Shown here in pieces: positions 40,906 to 62,488 of a stretch of DNA of 64,000 bases. Each line of letters begins with the position of its first letter. Within the stretch, counting starts at the first letter, position 1. The notes below the pieces were generated by a model that was not told the origin of the DNA, did no database searches, and saw only the letters and a program-made list of their open reading frames with translations. The translations under genes and the position numbers were made by a program. Origin of the DNA: Botryococcus braunii (lineage: Eukaryota; Chlorophyta; Trebouxiophyceae); the NCBI GenBank assembly GCA_002005505.1, contig KV908451.1, forward strand, positions 1-64,000, in the 5' to 3' direction.

Positions 40906-42226
40906 ACCCAAACCCCCAATGTGTCAAGCTATGAGTCACACCCGGCGAGCGGCCAGCTGGCGACCCACAGCCGCCGCAATGATGAAACTGACCCGACGAA
41001 TGACAAAATATCCCTCCACATCTTCTTGAGCAATGATGGCTTGGTTCAAAAGCCCCTGGAGCCTCTGCAACAAGGCCAGCGCATCAGCATGCAACCCTCC
41101 CAATGTTTCAAAAGCGAAGGCTTGGAAAGCCACAGGCGGCTGCTGACGCGACAACAAGACAGCATAGCGGGTCTGCTTGTCTTGGGCAGCGCGCGCGGCG
41201 GCCCCACCCGGCACGAAGTGCAGCAAGTTGGCAACTGTGAGTGGGGAAGAGCCAACGATGTCGATATAAAGGTCACGCCCCTCCTCCCACGCATGGAGGC
41301 GGAGGTCTGCGCGACGGCGCTCCTGGCCAGGGACAGGGGTGGGAAAGGCGGGTTCCCGGGTGACCCGCTGACGAGCTGAGGTAAGGACAGCGTCCAGGCC
41401 GTTACGAACGGAGTAATGTCGGCCGACAATGGCAACATCCCCCCTGAGGTGCAGTGGACCGCGTGGTCGCCCCAGACATCCAACTCCCTCAAGCAGCACG
41501 GGCATTGGGAGCCAGGGTGGAAAATGGGGATCAAGAGCTGGTATTGAAGGCGGCAGCGGAACGACTCTGGGGGCATGGTTTCTTCTTCTATGGCTTCGTG
41601 AATCTCGAGCATAAACTGCCTTCCCGGAACCAATGGGGTAGTAATCGGGAGTCGGGAGCGCGTAAAGATTTCTGCACCGAAACGAACTCCACCACCTCTT
41701 CAACAGATCCGGCCCAGTTTGGTGTGGCTGACTGATGAAGAGGAACTTGTTGTTCCAGTCCTCTTAGACCCGTTTGTAAAAGCAAGACCGCTCGTTGCTC
41801 CTCCAGTGTCAGGGGTTCCCTGCATGTAGTAGGGCAACGGCCTGAAAACCGCAGGGAAGCCGTTCTCCTACAAATAGGGTGTGTCCAGTGTGTTAATTGC
41901 AAGGTCTTCTCTTGGCAACGCTCAGTGTAGAATATTTGGGTCCGTCTGTTTGAGCGTCGCTCCGGCAGCGTTTGATGCGGCGGGATATGGATTAAGGAGT
42001 TCAATTTTCTAGCGGTGGTAGCTTGCCCATACATTTGGGGTGTGGGATGCTGAAGCAGATGTTCAGAGGGGCCTTCGGAAGGCATCCTCCTGACCCTAGT
42101 AGGAATGGAGGCCAACCTGCTCCTAGTGAAACACCCAGTTCCCAAAGACTCCCAGCAAAGGAGGTTCCGGTTGAGGAGGAAGCTGCAGAACAAGTTGCTG
42201 TGTGAGGAACCCGTCCATGCTTGCAT
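40906..42226 (-). mobile_element. Remnant of a second LINE, 3' end, minus strand
   Basis: Degenerate minus-strand sequence with a CCHC motif followed by a region resembling a restriction-like endonuclease end. Its 3' tail faces that of the plus-strand LINE. A shorter copy of the same 3' end is present at 58708-58885. Upstream of about 41700 the coding signal is unclear. I cannot fix the 5' limit. Confidence 0.6.
40936..41703 (-). pseudogene. LINE 2 C-terminal region with zinc and endonuclease-like motifs
   Basis: Two overlapping frames. Frame one (41046-41633) holds CPCCLRELDVWGDHAVHC, a C-x2-C-x8-H-x4-C motif. Frame two (40936-41703) continues with VGRHYSVRNGLDAVL, then RRADLRLHAWEEGRDLYIDIV, which has the spacing of acidic residues seen in restriction-like endonucleases of some non-LTR elements, and ends AFETLGGLHADALALL...IIAAAVGRQLAAR. 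A frameshift separates the two. Similar C-terminal segments are familiar to me from plant reverse transcriptase-like proteins, but I cannot name the family exactly. No RT core is present. Confidence 0.6.
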
Positions 42227-43181
42227 GGATTATTCCTACATGATTTTCTGTTTTTTTGAGTCAGCTGAGTGCCTTGTACAACCTGTGCAAGAGTAACTCT
42301 TCCAAAGTAAGCCTTGGAGGGTATATATACTGGTTACACACAAATCAACATTTACAATGTGAAGTGGAGGGGGTTGCTCTTGTTGTCAAGCACTGTTCTG
42401 TTATTCTGCCGGTGCTTTCCTAGGACCTAGAGCATTTTGATAAAGGACTTGAGGGGATTGTAGTGTTGCTCTTATCGTTACCATTTAGTTAGATTATGCG
42501 TTAGGCCGGAACAAATCAAGGACGGAATTTGTTGCTGGTGTTTTTGCACATCCTCGCTGATTTTTAGGGATTTGGCATAGGTACGATTCCACGAGAGGTT
42601 CTGGAGGGGCTGGACAGACTGGCAGGGCTCCTGCATCGTTCTACTGGTAGCCCATTTCTTGCCCCCTGCCTACCCTGCCAGTGTTTGTATTGACCTTTCT
42701 TGTGATAGCATGGCAATTTTGTGTGAGGACATGGGTTATTGCAGCGCTGAAAGAGCGCTTGATTTTGCCCCTTCTTCAGCATCTGCTTCACCTGTGATGC
42801 TATCACAAGGGGAAGTTCTTGAGATAAACCCCAAGTGTGGGATGTGATTGGACTGATCTCCTTAGAAAGATTTGGCTTCTGAGTTCAGTGACAAATAAGA
42901 CAGCCACGGCCAACTTCTTCAGAAATTATTCTGGGGTAGACCACAGCAGACCAGAGCGTGGCCTCAATCTATCGTGCGCCTTTCGTTTGTGGTTCAAGGT
43001 GTTCAAGGTCTTCAATTTAGTTGGTGGTCACTTCCTCAACTTCAGGTGAATCACCATTGGTGATTTGAGAAGGGGCTCTTAAGAAAACAGCAGATGGTTG
43101 GACAAGTCTAAATTAGTGTAAGATTCCTGTCGCCCTTCTGTTAATTGCTGCTTGGTAAGCGTTTTGGCTTGGCTTGCGCAG
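42227..43181. other. Region upstream of the U-box exon; first exon(s) not identified
   Basis: No retroelement motif and no clear coding exon. The next exon at 43182 begins inside a codon that should complete a Cys, so at least one upstream exon with the start codon must lie here or further left. Short open stretches at 42659-42847 and 42837-43049 exist, but neither supplies the expected U-box beginning with a matching donor. Confidence 0.5.
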
Positions 43182-48572
<5,391 letters not shown>

Positions 48573-49244
48573 AAGGGTCAAGTGTCCATTTGTGTTCAAA
48601 GTTGATGACTGCAAAGCATACCAGGACTGGGACAGTGGATATTTTGCACGAGTCAACGCTTCAAAAGGGAAAGGCGTCGAGTCGCCAATCGTCGCCAAGT
48701 ATTCTTACCTACTGTTAAAGTGATATTTTCGGATAGAAGTTGTTTTGCCTAATATTAAACATTTGTCTTTGTTTCACGCTTCTCAGCGGAAGCAATCAGA
48801 TTCCCCTGTGTGTTTGGAAACTTCTTGGCCTCAGACCAAGTTTGATGGTAGGTCTTGCTGTCATGTGATTGGGATATATGCATGGGGTCTCGGTCTTTAC
48901 AGGTGCCCCAGGGGCCCATCCTGTTGCATACCATTTGACAAAATGGCATTCGATCAAAAGGGGTCCACCACTTGTCCTCTTGTAAGTATTGTGAGGGTCG
49001 AGGGTAACCGTCCCTGTGTCTGTGGGCTATCCATCTCAATCGTTAATGGTATGGAGTGGATTTAAACATCAATTGTGTCATAATATCTGCTAGTTTGCAG
49101 GTTGCGGTAGCATCCTGGATCTTGGCACGTGATTGTTTTCGTAGATCTGAGGCTGTGGGAGTCAACAGGCAGTCTCTCCGCACCGCATTGCAGAATGTAC
49201 AATGTTAGAACCGGCCTTGGGCCGTGGGTGTGTGGGATGGGGGT

Positions 49245-49257
49245 GTGTGTGTGTGTG

Positions 49258-49332
<75 letters not shown>

Positions 49333-49367
49333 TTTTTGTTTTTTTTTTTTTTTTTGGGGGGGGGTGC
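49245..49367. repeat. (GT)n, poly-T and poly-G tract
   Basis: About 85 bp of GT followed by T and G homopolymers, in the intergenic region. Confidence 0.97.
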
Positions 49368-50183
49368 CAAGAGAGGAGAGCCTTTTCTGCCCAGCACTAC
49401 GTTTGCCTCGACATTAGAGGGTTTCCTTTCCAAGATGGCTCTTTGAAGAGAGTTTGTGAGCATCAATGCAGCTCTTTAGGCATACAGTCTCTCGCTTCAT
49501 CGTGTCCGTCTGACTTTCTCTGTAAACGGGGTTTTTCCAAGGACTGCAGGGCAAGCCACAATCTGATGTCCAGGAAAGATGAGATTAAAATTATTACTGC
49601 AGTCAAATGGAACCGTTTTTATTTCTGCAAGGCGGGATTGGAGTTTCAAAGTTGTGGTTTTTAGCAGTGTGCTAGAACATGCGTGGTGGATTATTGATGA
49701 GCTGTTATTTCTGTTCAACAAGTATTATCAGAGTAGACGAATCTTTCGGCGCTGCATGCATAGGTTGGGGGTTGTGCCCTTGGAGGTGCTTTGGGCGGGT
49801 TGACAGATTGATGCCGTCAGATGTTGGTAGAAGAGCATTTGCTTGCTGTGGCTGGGAAATGTTTGTGTTTGGTGCAATTCTGGAGGTTGGCTGTTGTAGA
49901 TTAGCAATATCTCGTGGTTCTTATTAGTTGTTTTGGGGGGGGGGGGGGGGCGGGCGTACTCAAAACCTTTCCAAATCAGTCTCAGGCACCGGGGCCCTGC
50001 GACTGTTATATTTCACTTTTCTCTTTAAAGCGTTGTTGAGTGTTGTTTTGCAAGCATCTGATCAAGCAGTAGCCATCCTGAACATTTAAAATTCAGCAAA
50101 AGCAGAAGAGTGGGGGGCAGCGTATGTGCATTCGGCTGTGCTTCTTAGAGTCAGCCTGTGTGTAGTATACATGAGCACTATTT

Positions 50184-50229
50184 TTTTATTTTTATTTCTT
50201 TTTTTTTTTTGGGGGGGGGGGGGGGGGGA
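50184..50229. repeat. Poly-T and poly-G tract
   Basis: T-rich stretch followed by a run of about 19 G. Confidence 0.95.
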
Positions 50230-53042
50230 TTCACTCAAATAATGAAAAAATAAATACCAAAAAAAAATCAAAGTTTTTACTGAATTTGACTTGGGAGCGT
50301 AGAAGAGAAAAGATGCTTCTATCAAATCAAGTCACATTAAAGTATGACTTTTATAGTAAATTTCTAAGTGAATTCTTCCTACCTGTGACAAATTGAAAAA
50401 CCATTCGAATGGAGGTGGAGCAGAGTAAAGGTGTTTTTGTCAAATCACGTCAACTTCAGTACAGCTTTTGAGAGTAAACTTTTACGCTATTTTTTCTCAC
50501 CATTGATTAATGGAATCAACATTCTGATGGTGGTAAATATACATTGCTTAACGGAGTGTAGTGCCTCGATACTTTTCCTTACAGAACACATGGTACAACA
50601 TTCAACGAGTCCTAAAGACAACAACGTTTGCCTCTCCCACACAAAAACCTGATATCACATTCTCAGAGTGACAGATGTACATAAGGGTAAACTTTTTCAG
50701 CGAAACAAACAGCTATGCCAATCTTCAAGAGCAGTTAACCTGGTGTGCAATGACGACCAAATTGCATTTGAACTTTGCACCTTCAATTAAACTTTCCCCT
50801 TAGCCAGGGAAGACGAGCAAAAGCGGACATAAATGTCTTCATACGAAGACATGCATGCATTTATCAAAACCTCCTGATACATCGACCTATGTTCCGCACT
50901 TGATGTGCTAGACGGAACAATGCTTAGTAAATTAATGCACCAAAAAGAACGGATCGGATCGAGCACTGCAAAAAGGAGGTCTCTGTTCCATGCTGTAGAC
51001 GTTCAAAAATTTTCGACTACCATCTACCCATGAACCCTAAGCTGCAAGATTGTAGAATCGATCTGATTACTGCCTGACTTTTGCCGCCTGTCCACCATTT
51101 ACTGGGTACTCTGCTGTGATCACACTAACAGACCTTAATGCAACACTGTGGATATCAACAAAGCTACCTGGCTTTTGAGAACACGCAAGTCCAACACTTA
51201 AATTGTCTATAATGCAACCCCACTGAAAAACATTATCAATTCCAACCCTCTTCTCTTGCCACAAAACGCTAAACAGAATGAAGCACACCTTATAGCCATC
51301 CGTTCGCTGCAATCATACAACAAATCCACCTGAACCTGGCCAACATGCGATCCAGCAAGCTACTCTTCATTTGCCCACAATCACCTTCGGTTTCAAAACG
51401 CCAGCAGCCATTTGGTGAGCAACCATTGTGGATAGTTAAAAAAAGAGGGGGGGGGAACACCTGAAATGACGAATGACACAAAACCTGCGAGATCTGGCAG
51501 TAGCAAAAAGTCTTAATGCATGATATGGACCCAAGCAATGCTGTTCCCGATGCAAGCAAGCTCTGCAATCTCACGAACAATGCGGAGAAACCTATGATAC
51601 TTCACCTGCTTGGGTTCAAAAATCCTGACCCCATGTCGGTTGGGACCTTTAGTCCGAAACAAATCCCACAAAATTCGTTCGAACCCCTCTAAAACCTGCA
51701 ACAACATTAATGTTTCACACGTGGCGAATCTTCTGCAATACTGTGGCACTGTCGTGAGACCCTCCAAGAAAAGTGCTCCTTCGCAGATATCCCTGCTGTA
51801 GCTGATATTGCTGATTGCAATTCTCAACAAGAACAACTCATCTCGAAGTTTGATGCACTGGAGTCCAATACCCATCCACCCCCCCCCCCACCCCCAAAAA
51901 AAAAAACACAAAAAACCCAAACACGGATACATTCGACCACCAAAAACGGGGGAACCCACCCAGCAGCCGCATATGATACATGCAAGCCGGATGTTTGCAT
52001 GCAAAACACCTCCGATCACTTCTTCCACTACTGTCTCTGCTCCTCACATGAAGAGCTGATTGCCTAATAAAACTCCGGGAAGACACAGGAAAGGGTATGA
52101 CAAACCTCCCTAACAAAAAGAATTACGTACACGGCACCAAAAGGCCTGCCTGATGGCCTACCTAACAAAAGGTATCCAAGCTCTTCTACCAGGTTTTTCT
52201 CCGCCGCATCGCAGCAGATACACTTGTTGACAGCAACAAGCACTACAGGCAGGCATCATCAGCCTTTCAACTTTCTACACCAAAGAAACTTGCCAAACTT
52301 CCAAAGTACAAACTCTTGCACAGCCACTGTTAACAACTTTGACATTGCCCACTTGAAGTCTTGGCAACAAGAGACAAACCAAAGTTAAAACCGCCGCGAT
52401 TCAAAATGCTCGCAGTCACAGCGATTCAAAATGCTCGCAGTCAGACCCAAGGCAGCTTGAGTGCTGAAGTCTTCCACAGCGCAAAACTCTAATAATCGAA
52501 ATTGCATCAAATGGCGCCCTGAGCTGAATACCAGCCAGGTTGAGCCACATCCATAGAAGATGCCACTTGACACCCGAATGTGGTGGCGACAGCGAATGCA
52601 GGAGTCAAAAAGAAGCACACTACACACTTTTAAACAAAGAAACATCCTTACCTAACCTTCACAACCAAATGCGTGATAATGAATCTAGGAATGTGGCAAC
52701 TACAGATCACCCTCCCCATGGGTTATCCGTGAGCTGTTGCCACAGCAGCCGCGGGTGGGGGTGTGCGCGGAGGGTCCATTGTTATGATGCCTCCTGATTC
52801 CGAATCCGTCACAGAAGCTCCTGTCTCAGTCACTTGCAACGCGGGTTGTACCTACAAACCACACCAATCCCATGGCAATAGGCCAGAGAAAAGGCAGAAT
52901 CGGAGAAATGACTACGCCAGACAACGTCTCAGGTCTGACAAAAAAACAACTTGCATGCTCAGGACATACATAGCTTCAGAAATAACTATTACGAATCCAA
53001 ATTAGTTTGATACTGCAGTGTCCTAAAGAAGAATGTCCCAAC

Positions 53043-53045
<3 letters not shown>

Positions 53046-53135
<90 letters not shown>

Positions 53136-53141
53136 GGGGGC
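53046..53141. repeat. (GA)n and poly-G tract at the kinase 3' end
   Basis: About 80 bp of GA followed by 16 G. The open frame of the last kinase exon would run into it as a Ser-Leu repeat, which is unlikely to be real protein. Confidence 0.97.
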
Positions 53142-53320
53142 CTTTTGAACCTTCCAAGAGCACAACACAGAGTAAATTCTGACAGAAATGCTGAGGTCCA
53201 GGCAAAAGATGCTAAGATATTGAAGATTGTTCCAGAAAGTCCTGGACGGGACTTCGTTTGGGGCGGGGTTGGGGGCACGAGGGAAGGAGAGGCTGGTAAG
53301 GACTCAGTGTGCGAGCGTAC

Positions 53321-57783
<4,463 letters not shown>

Positions 57784-58707
57784 AGGAATCACTCTGCGAC
57801 AGTGCGCTTCAGCTGTCCTGCTACACAATCAACTCCACCGCCTGTACGCAAACGGGCCTCTACAAAAGCTATCAAAGCGCTTGTCAGACCGGTCCTACGA
57901 TGTGATCAACTAAATATGCCAAGTAACGGCGACACTGCTAATCTATCTTCACGGTTGCCGCCGTCCACCCCGACAAACTCTGTCATACGCAAAATTTGAG
58001 TCCGTAACTTGCAAAATAAGGAACCCCGGGATTGAGTAAAACCCCAGAACAACGAAGTCCCTCGGTGCCTTCTGTCCAAAACCCAGCTCGGGGTACTTCC
58101 CGAGACGGAGACTTTTTTGATTGTAGGCGAGCGCATCTTCCTGTGAGGGGCACGTGGCTCAGATCGACTCGTGGCGCCGTGCCTTGGCAGCAAAAATGGC
58201 TGCCTCGATTGTGCACATGGTCCATAAAAATGAGGAAGTTGACAGTACAGATTATACTACAGAACCGCATCGCCTTACTCCAATCTAACTTCTTCTTCCG
58301 AATCTGCACCCTATTAGTCATTGATAGTAATAAGGCCCCGGCCCATAATTGTGACATGTGTCATCTTGCGATCCTTCCTGCTTTATCCAAAAGTGCGATT
58401 ATTTCATAGTATTCTATTGGCTGGTTCGGGATGTGACTACATTACGAACTCTTTATTCTTTTCTCCCCTCCCTCCCCCCGGGTAAAACAGAGTGGAGGGG
58501 GAGAGAAGAGAGAAAGGGGGGGGGGGGGGGGGCCACGCACCACGATGTGCATTGCAGACAGGACTTGAGAGGACGTGCCAAAAACTGAGCAATCCTTTTC
58601 TCAGTTTGATATGGGTAAGTGGGTGGAGTTCATCCTTGTAGCTCACCCGTTCGCATCTCATCATGCCCGTCGGGCTGGTACAGTTAATTTTCCGTTGTTA
58701 CTAGATT
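57784..58707. other. Upstream region of the kinase gene
   Basis: About 900 bp before the start codon. It should hold the 5' untranslated region and promoter. I see no clear TATA box at a convincing distance and no other gene. A run of about 16 G lies at 58518-58533. Confidence 0.5.
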
Positions 58708-58885
58708 GGGACTGAAAAGACTATCCCGATGTTTCAACGGAACAAGCCCAAATGTTTCAAGCTTCAAGTCACACCCGGTGAGCAGTCAGCTCGCGCCCCC
58801 CACAGGAACAGCAATAATGAAACTGACCCGATGCATGACATAATGTCCCTCCACATCTTATTGTGGATAACGACCTGTGTCAAAA
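58708..58885 (-). mobile_element. 3' fragment of LINE 2
   Basis: Diverged copy of the 3' end found at 40870-41050, including the segment around AATGATGAAACTGACCCGA and the tail motif. Too short to code. Confidence 0.7.
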
Positions 58886-59514
58886 GTGTTGTGAAATAAT
58901 ATGGGAACCCTAGGGTTTGAGGTTCCCCGTAGCGTGTGCCTTCGTGTGTGAAGTGACTGATGGACAATAAATAGTCACTTAGCAGTCGTTCGTAGACATG
59001 TGGAACACATGGTATAGTTTGGAAGGTACACTTGGCATGTGACTAGCCCCTTGTATTATGCTTGGTGCTTGCCATACGGTAATGTCTACTAATGTGGTAG
59101 CCTGTCGTTGAGGATTAGTCGATTCGAGACGTCATGACCTCGAGCTTACTATCATCCTCTTGTGTGCCTTGGAAGTTCAAGTGATGTACTCATGAAGGGC
59201 AACTAGTTCTCTTCTTGAGTAATTGCTAGGACTGACCTTTGTACCCAGGAATCACTAGGGTACTCTTAAAGGTCATAGGAGTTCCTTTGAAGTTAGGAAA
59301 CGTGCTGAGGATTTGACCTCCTTGAAGCGCGTGTGAGTGGCAGTTCCGTAGAGACCCGGATTATTGTCGTACGGTCTCGTCCGAGTCAGTGTAGCTGGTA
59401 GGCTCGGAGGCCTAGAACTTAGGAATTCTAGCCTCGTCCACCTACCGTTTAGTTTCCTTTGGCCTTGCGTCATATGGGACGGCTTGGCATTCTTTCATCA
59501 GTCTTAAGATGCTA
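58886..59514. other. No feature seen
   Basis: About 630 bp with no coding signal, repeat or RNA gene that I can support. Confidence 0.5.
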
Positions 59515-59946
59515 GCAGGCTAGAGTCCAAGGATGTGGAGTCAGTAGGGTCAGGCACACCACTGGCTCCTGGCCATCGGTATTGTGAGCTTAAAGGGTCA
59601 CTGCGGTACATTGCCAACACCACCAGATCTGACATTGCACAGGCAGTTGGTGTGTTGCCAAGGTACAGAATGAGCCCTACCACTTCGCACTGGAGTGAAG
59701 CCATTCGAGTGCTGAAGTATCTTAGGGACACCTGAGATTTAAATTTAACTCTTGGAGGGAAGGTACCCGAGCGTGAAGGCTTTGTGGATGCCACTATGCT
59801 AGGGAGGCCATAGGAAAGGGGCTGGCAGATATCCTCTATGTGGAATCTGCTCACAAATGTGGCTGACTTTATGACCAAACCACTTAACAAGCCCGTGGTG
59901 TTAGTCATAGGGATTCACTAGGACTGAGAAGATACACATAAAGCAT
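59515..59946 (+). pseudogene. E1 copia RT/RNase H scrap
   Basis: 59535-59735 translates to the region before RNase H (PLAPGHRYCELKGSL, SDIAQAVGVLPRYR, WSEAIRVLKYLRD) and then meets a stop. About 300 bp of RNase H is deleted near 59795. The remaining end corresponds to the B1 C-terminus but is frameshifted. Non-functional. Confidence 0.85.
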
Positions 59947-59961
59947 GCAGGCAAGGGGAAG
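59947..59961 (+). promoter_or_regulatory. E1 polypurine tract
   Basis: CAGGCAAGGGGAAG-type tract directly before the LTR, matching B1 and D. Confidence 0.8.
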
Positions 59962-60665
59962 TGTTGAGTTGTGAACATACATTATAGAATGCCTTGTGCT
60001 TTAGGTGATCTTCAAATGTACAGTATTAGGATACGGGTCCACTATCCATCCGTGGCCACGTAAGGTACCTCGAGACACGTTCGGATGAGGTCTATTTCGA
60101 ACATAAGGTACATTGTGATCGTGATCACACGTTTGTGATCGAACTCTTAAGGCTGCTGTCGTCGCTTAGTCGGGCAACTGGTTTGGAAAGATTATGGGTA
60201 TTCTTGTTGCTAGTCTTGTCCATTGAGTTGCATGTGCAATATAGCAGACAGTCGTCCGGACTGAAGCTTGAGGCACCTACTTTAACGACCTGTCTGCATG
60301 TTTACAGGTGTGACGAAGCAGTGTGTGGTGTGTAAGATGTGCATGTGTGAGTGCTGAAGTGTGAGTGAACCATCTTAGTGTACAATCAAGCCACCCAAAC
60401 AGTTAAGAGGCGGAGACTTGATTGAGTATAGGAAGGTACTCGTTCTTAGCCGTCAGGAGCTTATCCGTGGTTGTTGATCGTAATGCTCACTGTCAGATCA
60501 TCGTGTAACGAACTGGTTTGGAAAGATTCTGGGCATTCTTGTTGCTAGACTTGTCCATTGAGTTGCATGTGCAATATAGGAGACAGTCGTCCGGACTGGA
60601 GCTGAGGCTACTTTAACGACCTGTCTGCATGTTTACAGGTGATGCCGAATGTCAATAACCTAACA
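59962..60665 (+). repeat. E1 3' LTR (704 bp)
   Basis: TGTTGAGTTG to CCTAACA. Carries the module twice (60176-60307, 60511-60639), each with the hairpin arms GCAGACAGTCGT (or AGACAGTCGT) and ACGACCTGTCTGC. Confidence 0.88.
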
Positions 60666-60835
60666 ACTCTGGAGCAACTTTTCTCTGCAGATGGGGAACT
60701 GGTAGAGCCTGCAATCAGTCAGACGCTGCCCGGCTGGGTGAGAAATTGAAGCACAGCACGCCCACAACGCGAACAAGCGGGCCGTCAATGAACTTCCGGT
60801 ATTCGCGGTGACACAAGGGTTTGGACAGCTGGGAC
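60666..60835. other. 170-bp spacer between two copia LTRs
   Basis: Sequence between the 3' LTR of E1 and the next LTR. No recognised feature. It might be host DNA or residual element sequence. Confidence 0.5.
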
Positions 60836-61535
60836 TGTTGAGTTGTGAACATACATTATAGAATGCCTTGTGCTTTAGGTGATCTTCAAATTTACATTAT
60901 TAGGATACGGGTCCACTATCCACATAAGGTACCTCAAGACACGTTCGGATGAGGTCTATTTCGAACATAAGGTACAATCTGATTTAGATTACGCGTTAGT
61001 GTGAAAGGACTATTAAAGCTGCGATCACCGCATAGTCGAGCAACTGGTTTGGAAAGATACTGGGCACATAAGGATGCCAGTCTTGTTCATGCAGTTGCAT
61101 GTGTCTCAAGAGCACACAGTCGTCAAGGACGGTAGCTGGAGTGGCACGAACTTACGACCTGTCTGCTTGCTTACAGGTGCGGTGACGCAGGGTGTGTATT
61201 GGTAATGTGTTCATGTTTGATTGCTTGTTTGTAAGTGAACCATCTTAGTGGACAATCAAGTCTCCCAAACAGCTAAGGGACGGAGTCTTGATTGAGTATA
61301 GGAAGGTACTTGCTTTCAGCCGTCAGGAGCTTATCCGTGTGTAGATGCTCATTGACAGATCAACATGTAACGGAACTGGTTTGGAAAGATACTGGGCACA
61401 TAAGGATGCCAGTCTTGTTCATGCAGTTGCATGTGTCTAAAGAGCACACAGTCGTCAAGGACGGTAGCTGGAGTGGCACGAACTTACGACCTGTCTGCTT
61501 GCTTACAGGTGATGCCGAATGCCCATAACCTAACA
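60836..61535 (+). repeat. Copia 5' LTR E2 (700 bp)
   Basis: TGTTGAGTTG to CCTAACA, followed at once by a primer-binding site, so it is a 5' LTR. Modules at 61042-61177 and 61374-61509 are nearly identical to each other and clearly different from those of E1 (for example both read GGACGGTAGCTGGAGTGGCA). The rest of this element is not recognisable downstream. Confidence 0.88.
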
Positions 61536-61548
61536 GGTTATGGGCCCA
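61536..61548 (+). promoter_or_regulatory. E2 primer-binding site, half-tRNA type
   Basis: GGTTATGGGCCCA directly after the LTR, the same 13 bases as in B1 (18909-18921, minus strand), complementary to the initiator tRNA-Met anticodon arm. Confidence 0.85.
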
Positions 61549-62322
61549 CCCAACTCTGGGTGCTGAGGACAAGCCGATATGTGGTTTTTGGGCAAGGCAC
61601 TGGTGGCCAGCGGACACTACACAAGTCTACTCCAGTCCCAAAGGGAGCGACAGCCCCGCAGTTTGTACCCCGCCTTCATGTCGCAGTATATGCTTCAGAA
61701 TCCATTCGAATTGATTCTGAAATGCCAAGAAATCTTGGCAGTTTCATCCGCAAGGCGAGGTGGTGAAATCCCGGTTGGAAGGGCACGAGGCGGAAGACCA
61801 CCTTGGGATGGAGGAGTGAAATTTTGAGTGCATATGGGAGGTTGTGTATGATTTGGGATCTGAAATTGTGAGTGTGTGGCTCAATGAGTTGAGAGAGGAA
61901 GTGATGCTCCTGTGTTACAGTAAGTGTACTGGTTGAGAGGTGAACCAATAGAAAGGCTTCTTTTTAAGTCTGCACCCTCTTAAGGCTGGAGATCAAGGGG
62001 GTCAGATTAACAAAAGTAGTTATGAATGACCTCTAACCACTGACAGCAAGTGTGATACTCAGCGGGAAGAAGTGGGTGGACCCTAGGGAGCCCCCATCCA
62101 GGTATTGGTAGACACCATGAGCAACAGTACAGGTACTGCAGCATGGGGATGGGCTTACACATGTGTTGTATGTGTAAGCGTGTGTAAAGATGTCCATGAG
62201 CTGGGGCTTGAAAGACATTGATTGTGTATGTGTAAACAGCCAGGAGTTGGTGCAATATGGTGGTAAGGGACTTTTGGTTCCCCAGTCCACTGAGCACATT
62301 CTTATTGTGGTTTGCGCTGCTA
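61549..62322. other. No supported gene
   Basis: About 770 bp. The first part may be the leader of element E2; no gag is recognisable. Several TG-rich stretches near 62160-62240. Confidence 0.45.
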
Positions 62323-62488
62323 CTCGCTGATGGCTAGTCCCTAATGTTAAGGGTGAGAAAGGCTGATCAGGTGTCGCGTTCGGACTCGCTGATGGCTAGT
62401 CCCTAATGTTGAGGGTGAGAAAGGCTGATCAGGTGTCGCGTTCGGACTCGCTGATGGCTAGTCCCTAATGTTGAGGGTGAGAAATGCT
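62323..62488. repeat. 62-bp tandem repeat, 2.7 copies
   Basis: Units start at 62323, 62385 and 62447 with CTCGCTGATGGCTAGTCCCT. The first two copies differ at one visible site (TTAAGG/TTGAGG); the third diverges after about 40 bp. Confidence 0.95.

Larger units (their letters stand above)
48573..53320. other. Non-coding DNA between the two convergent genes
   Basis: About 4.7 kb between the U-box gene stop and the last recognised kinase exon. It contains the 3' untranslated regions of both genes, microsatellites and homopolymers. A 172-residue open stretch on the minus strand at 51513-52028 has no recognised domain and is cut by homopolymers; it may be chance or part of the kinase transcript. 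No other gene is supported. Confidence 0.65.
59515..60665 (+). mobile_element. Copia remnant E1: RNase H scrap and 3' LTR
   Basis: 3' end of a copia element close to B1. It keeps about 220 bp of the RT/RNase H junction (GHRYCELKGSLRYIANTTR), then an internal deletion, the last coding scrap (from the ADILYVESA region), the polypurine tract and a 704-bp LTR. Confidence 0.88.

Noticed and set aside
43174..43181. Start of the U-box frame at TTG 43174
   Set aside because: The sequence GCTTGCGCAG before CCCGATC reads as a 3' splice site, and the U-box is expected to begin with Cys completed from an upstream exon.
49245..49446. Cys-Val repeat protein from the GT microsatellite
   Set aside because: Simple-sequence translation in several frames; no start context or homologous domain.
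51513..52028. 172-residue open stretch on the minus strand
   Set aside because: No domain recognised, interrupted by poly-T/G coding for Phe/Gly runs, no splice logic linking it to a gene. Possibly 3' untranslated sequence.
52976..53260. C-terminal extension of the last kinase exon through a Ser-Leu repeat
   Set aside because: It runs through a GA microsatellite; kinases of this family normally end soon after the DFYDFYKGIL-type segment. I ended the recognised part near 53321 and left the true end open.
57784..57828. Upstream extension of the kinase start (15 more residues)
   Set aside because: It begins at TTG, not ATG. The first ATG in frame (57783) fits the usual short N-terminus before the glycine loop.
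62323..62488. Could the spaced repeats be a CRISPR array?
   Set aside because: Units are directly tandem with no unique spacers, and the context is eukaryotic.
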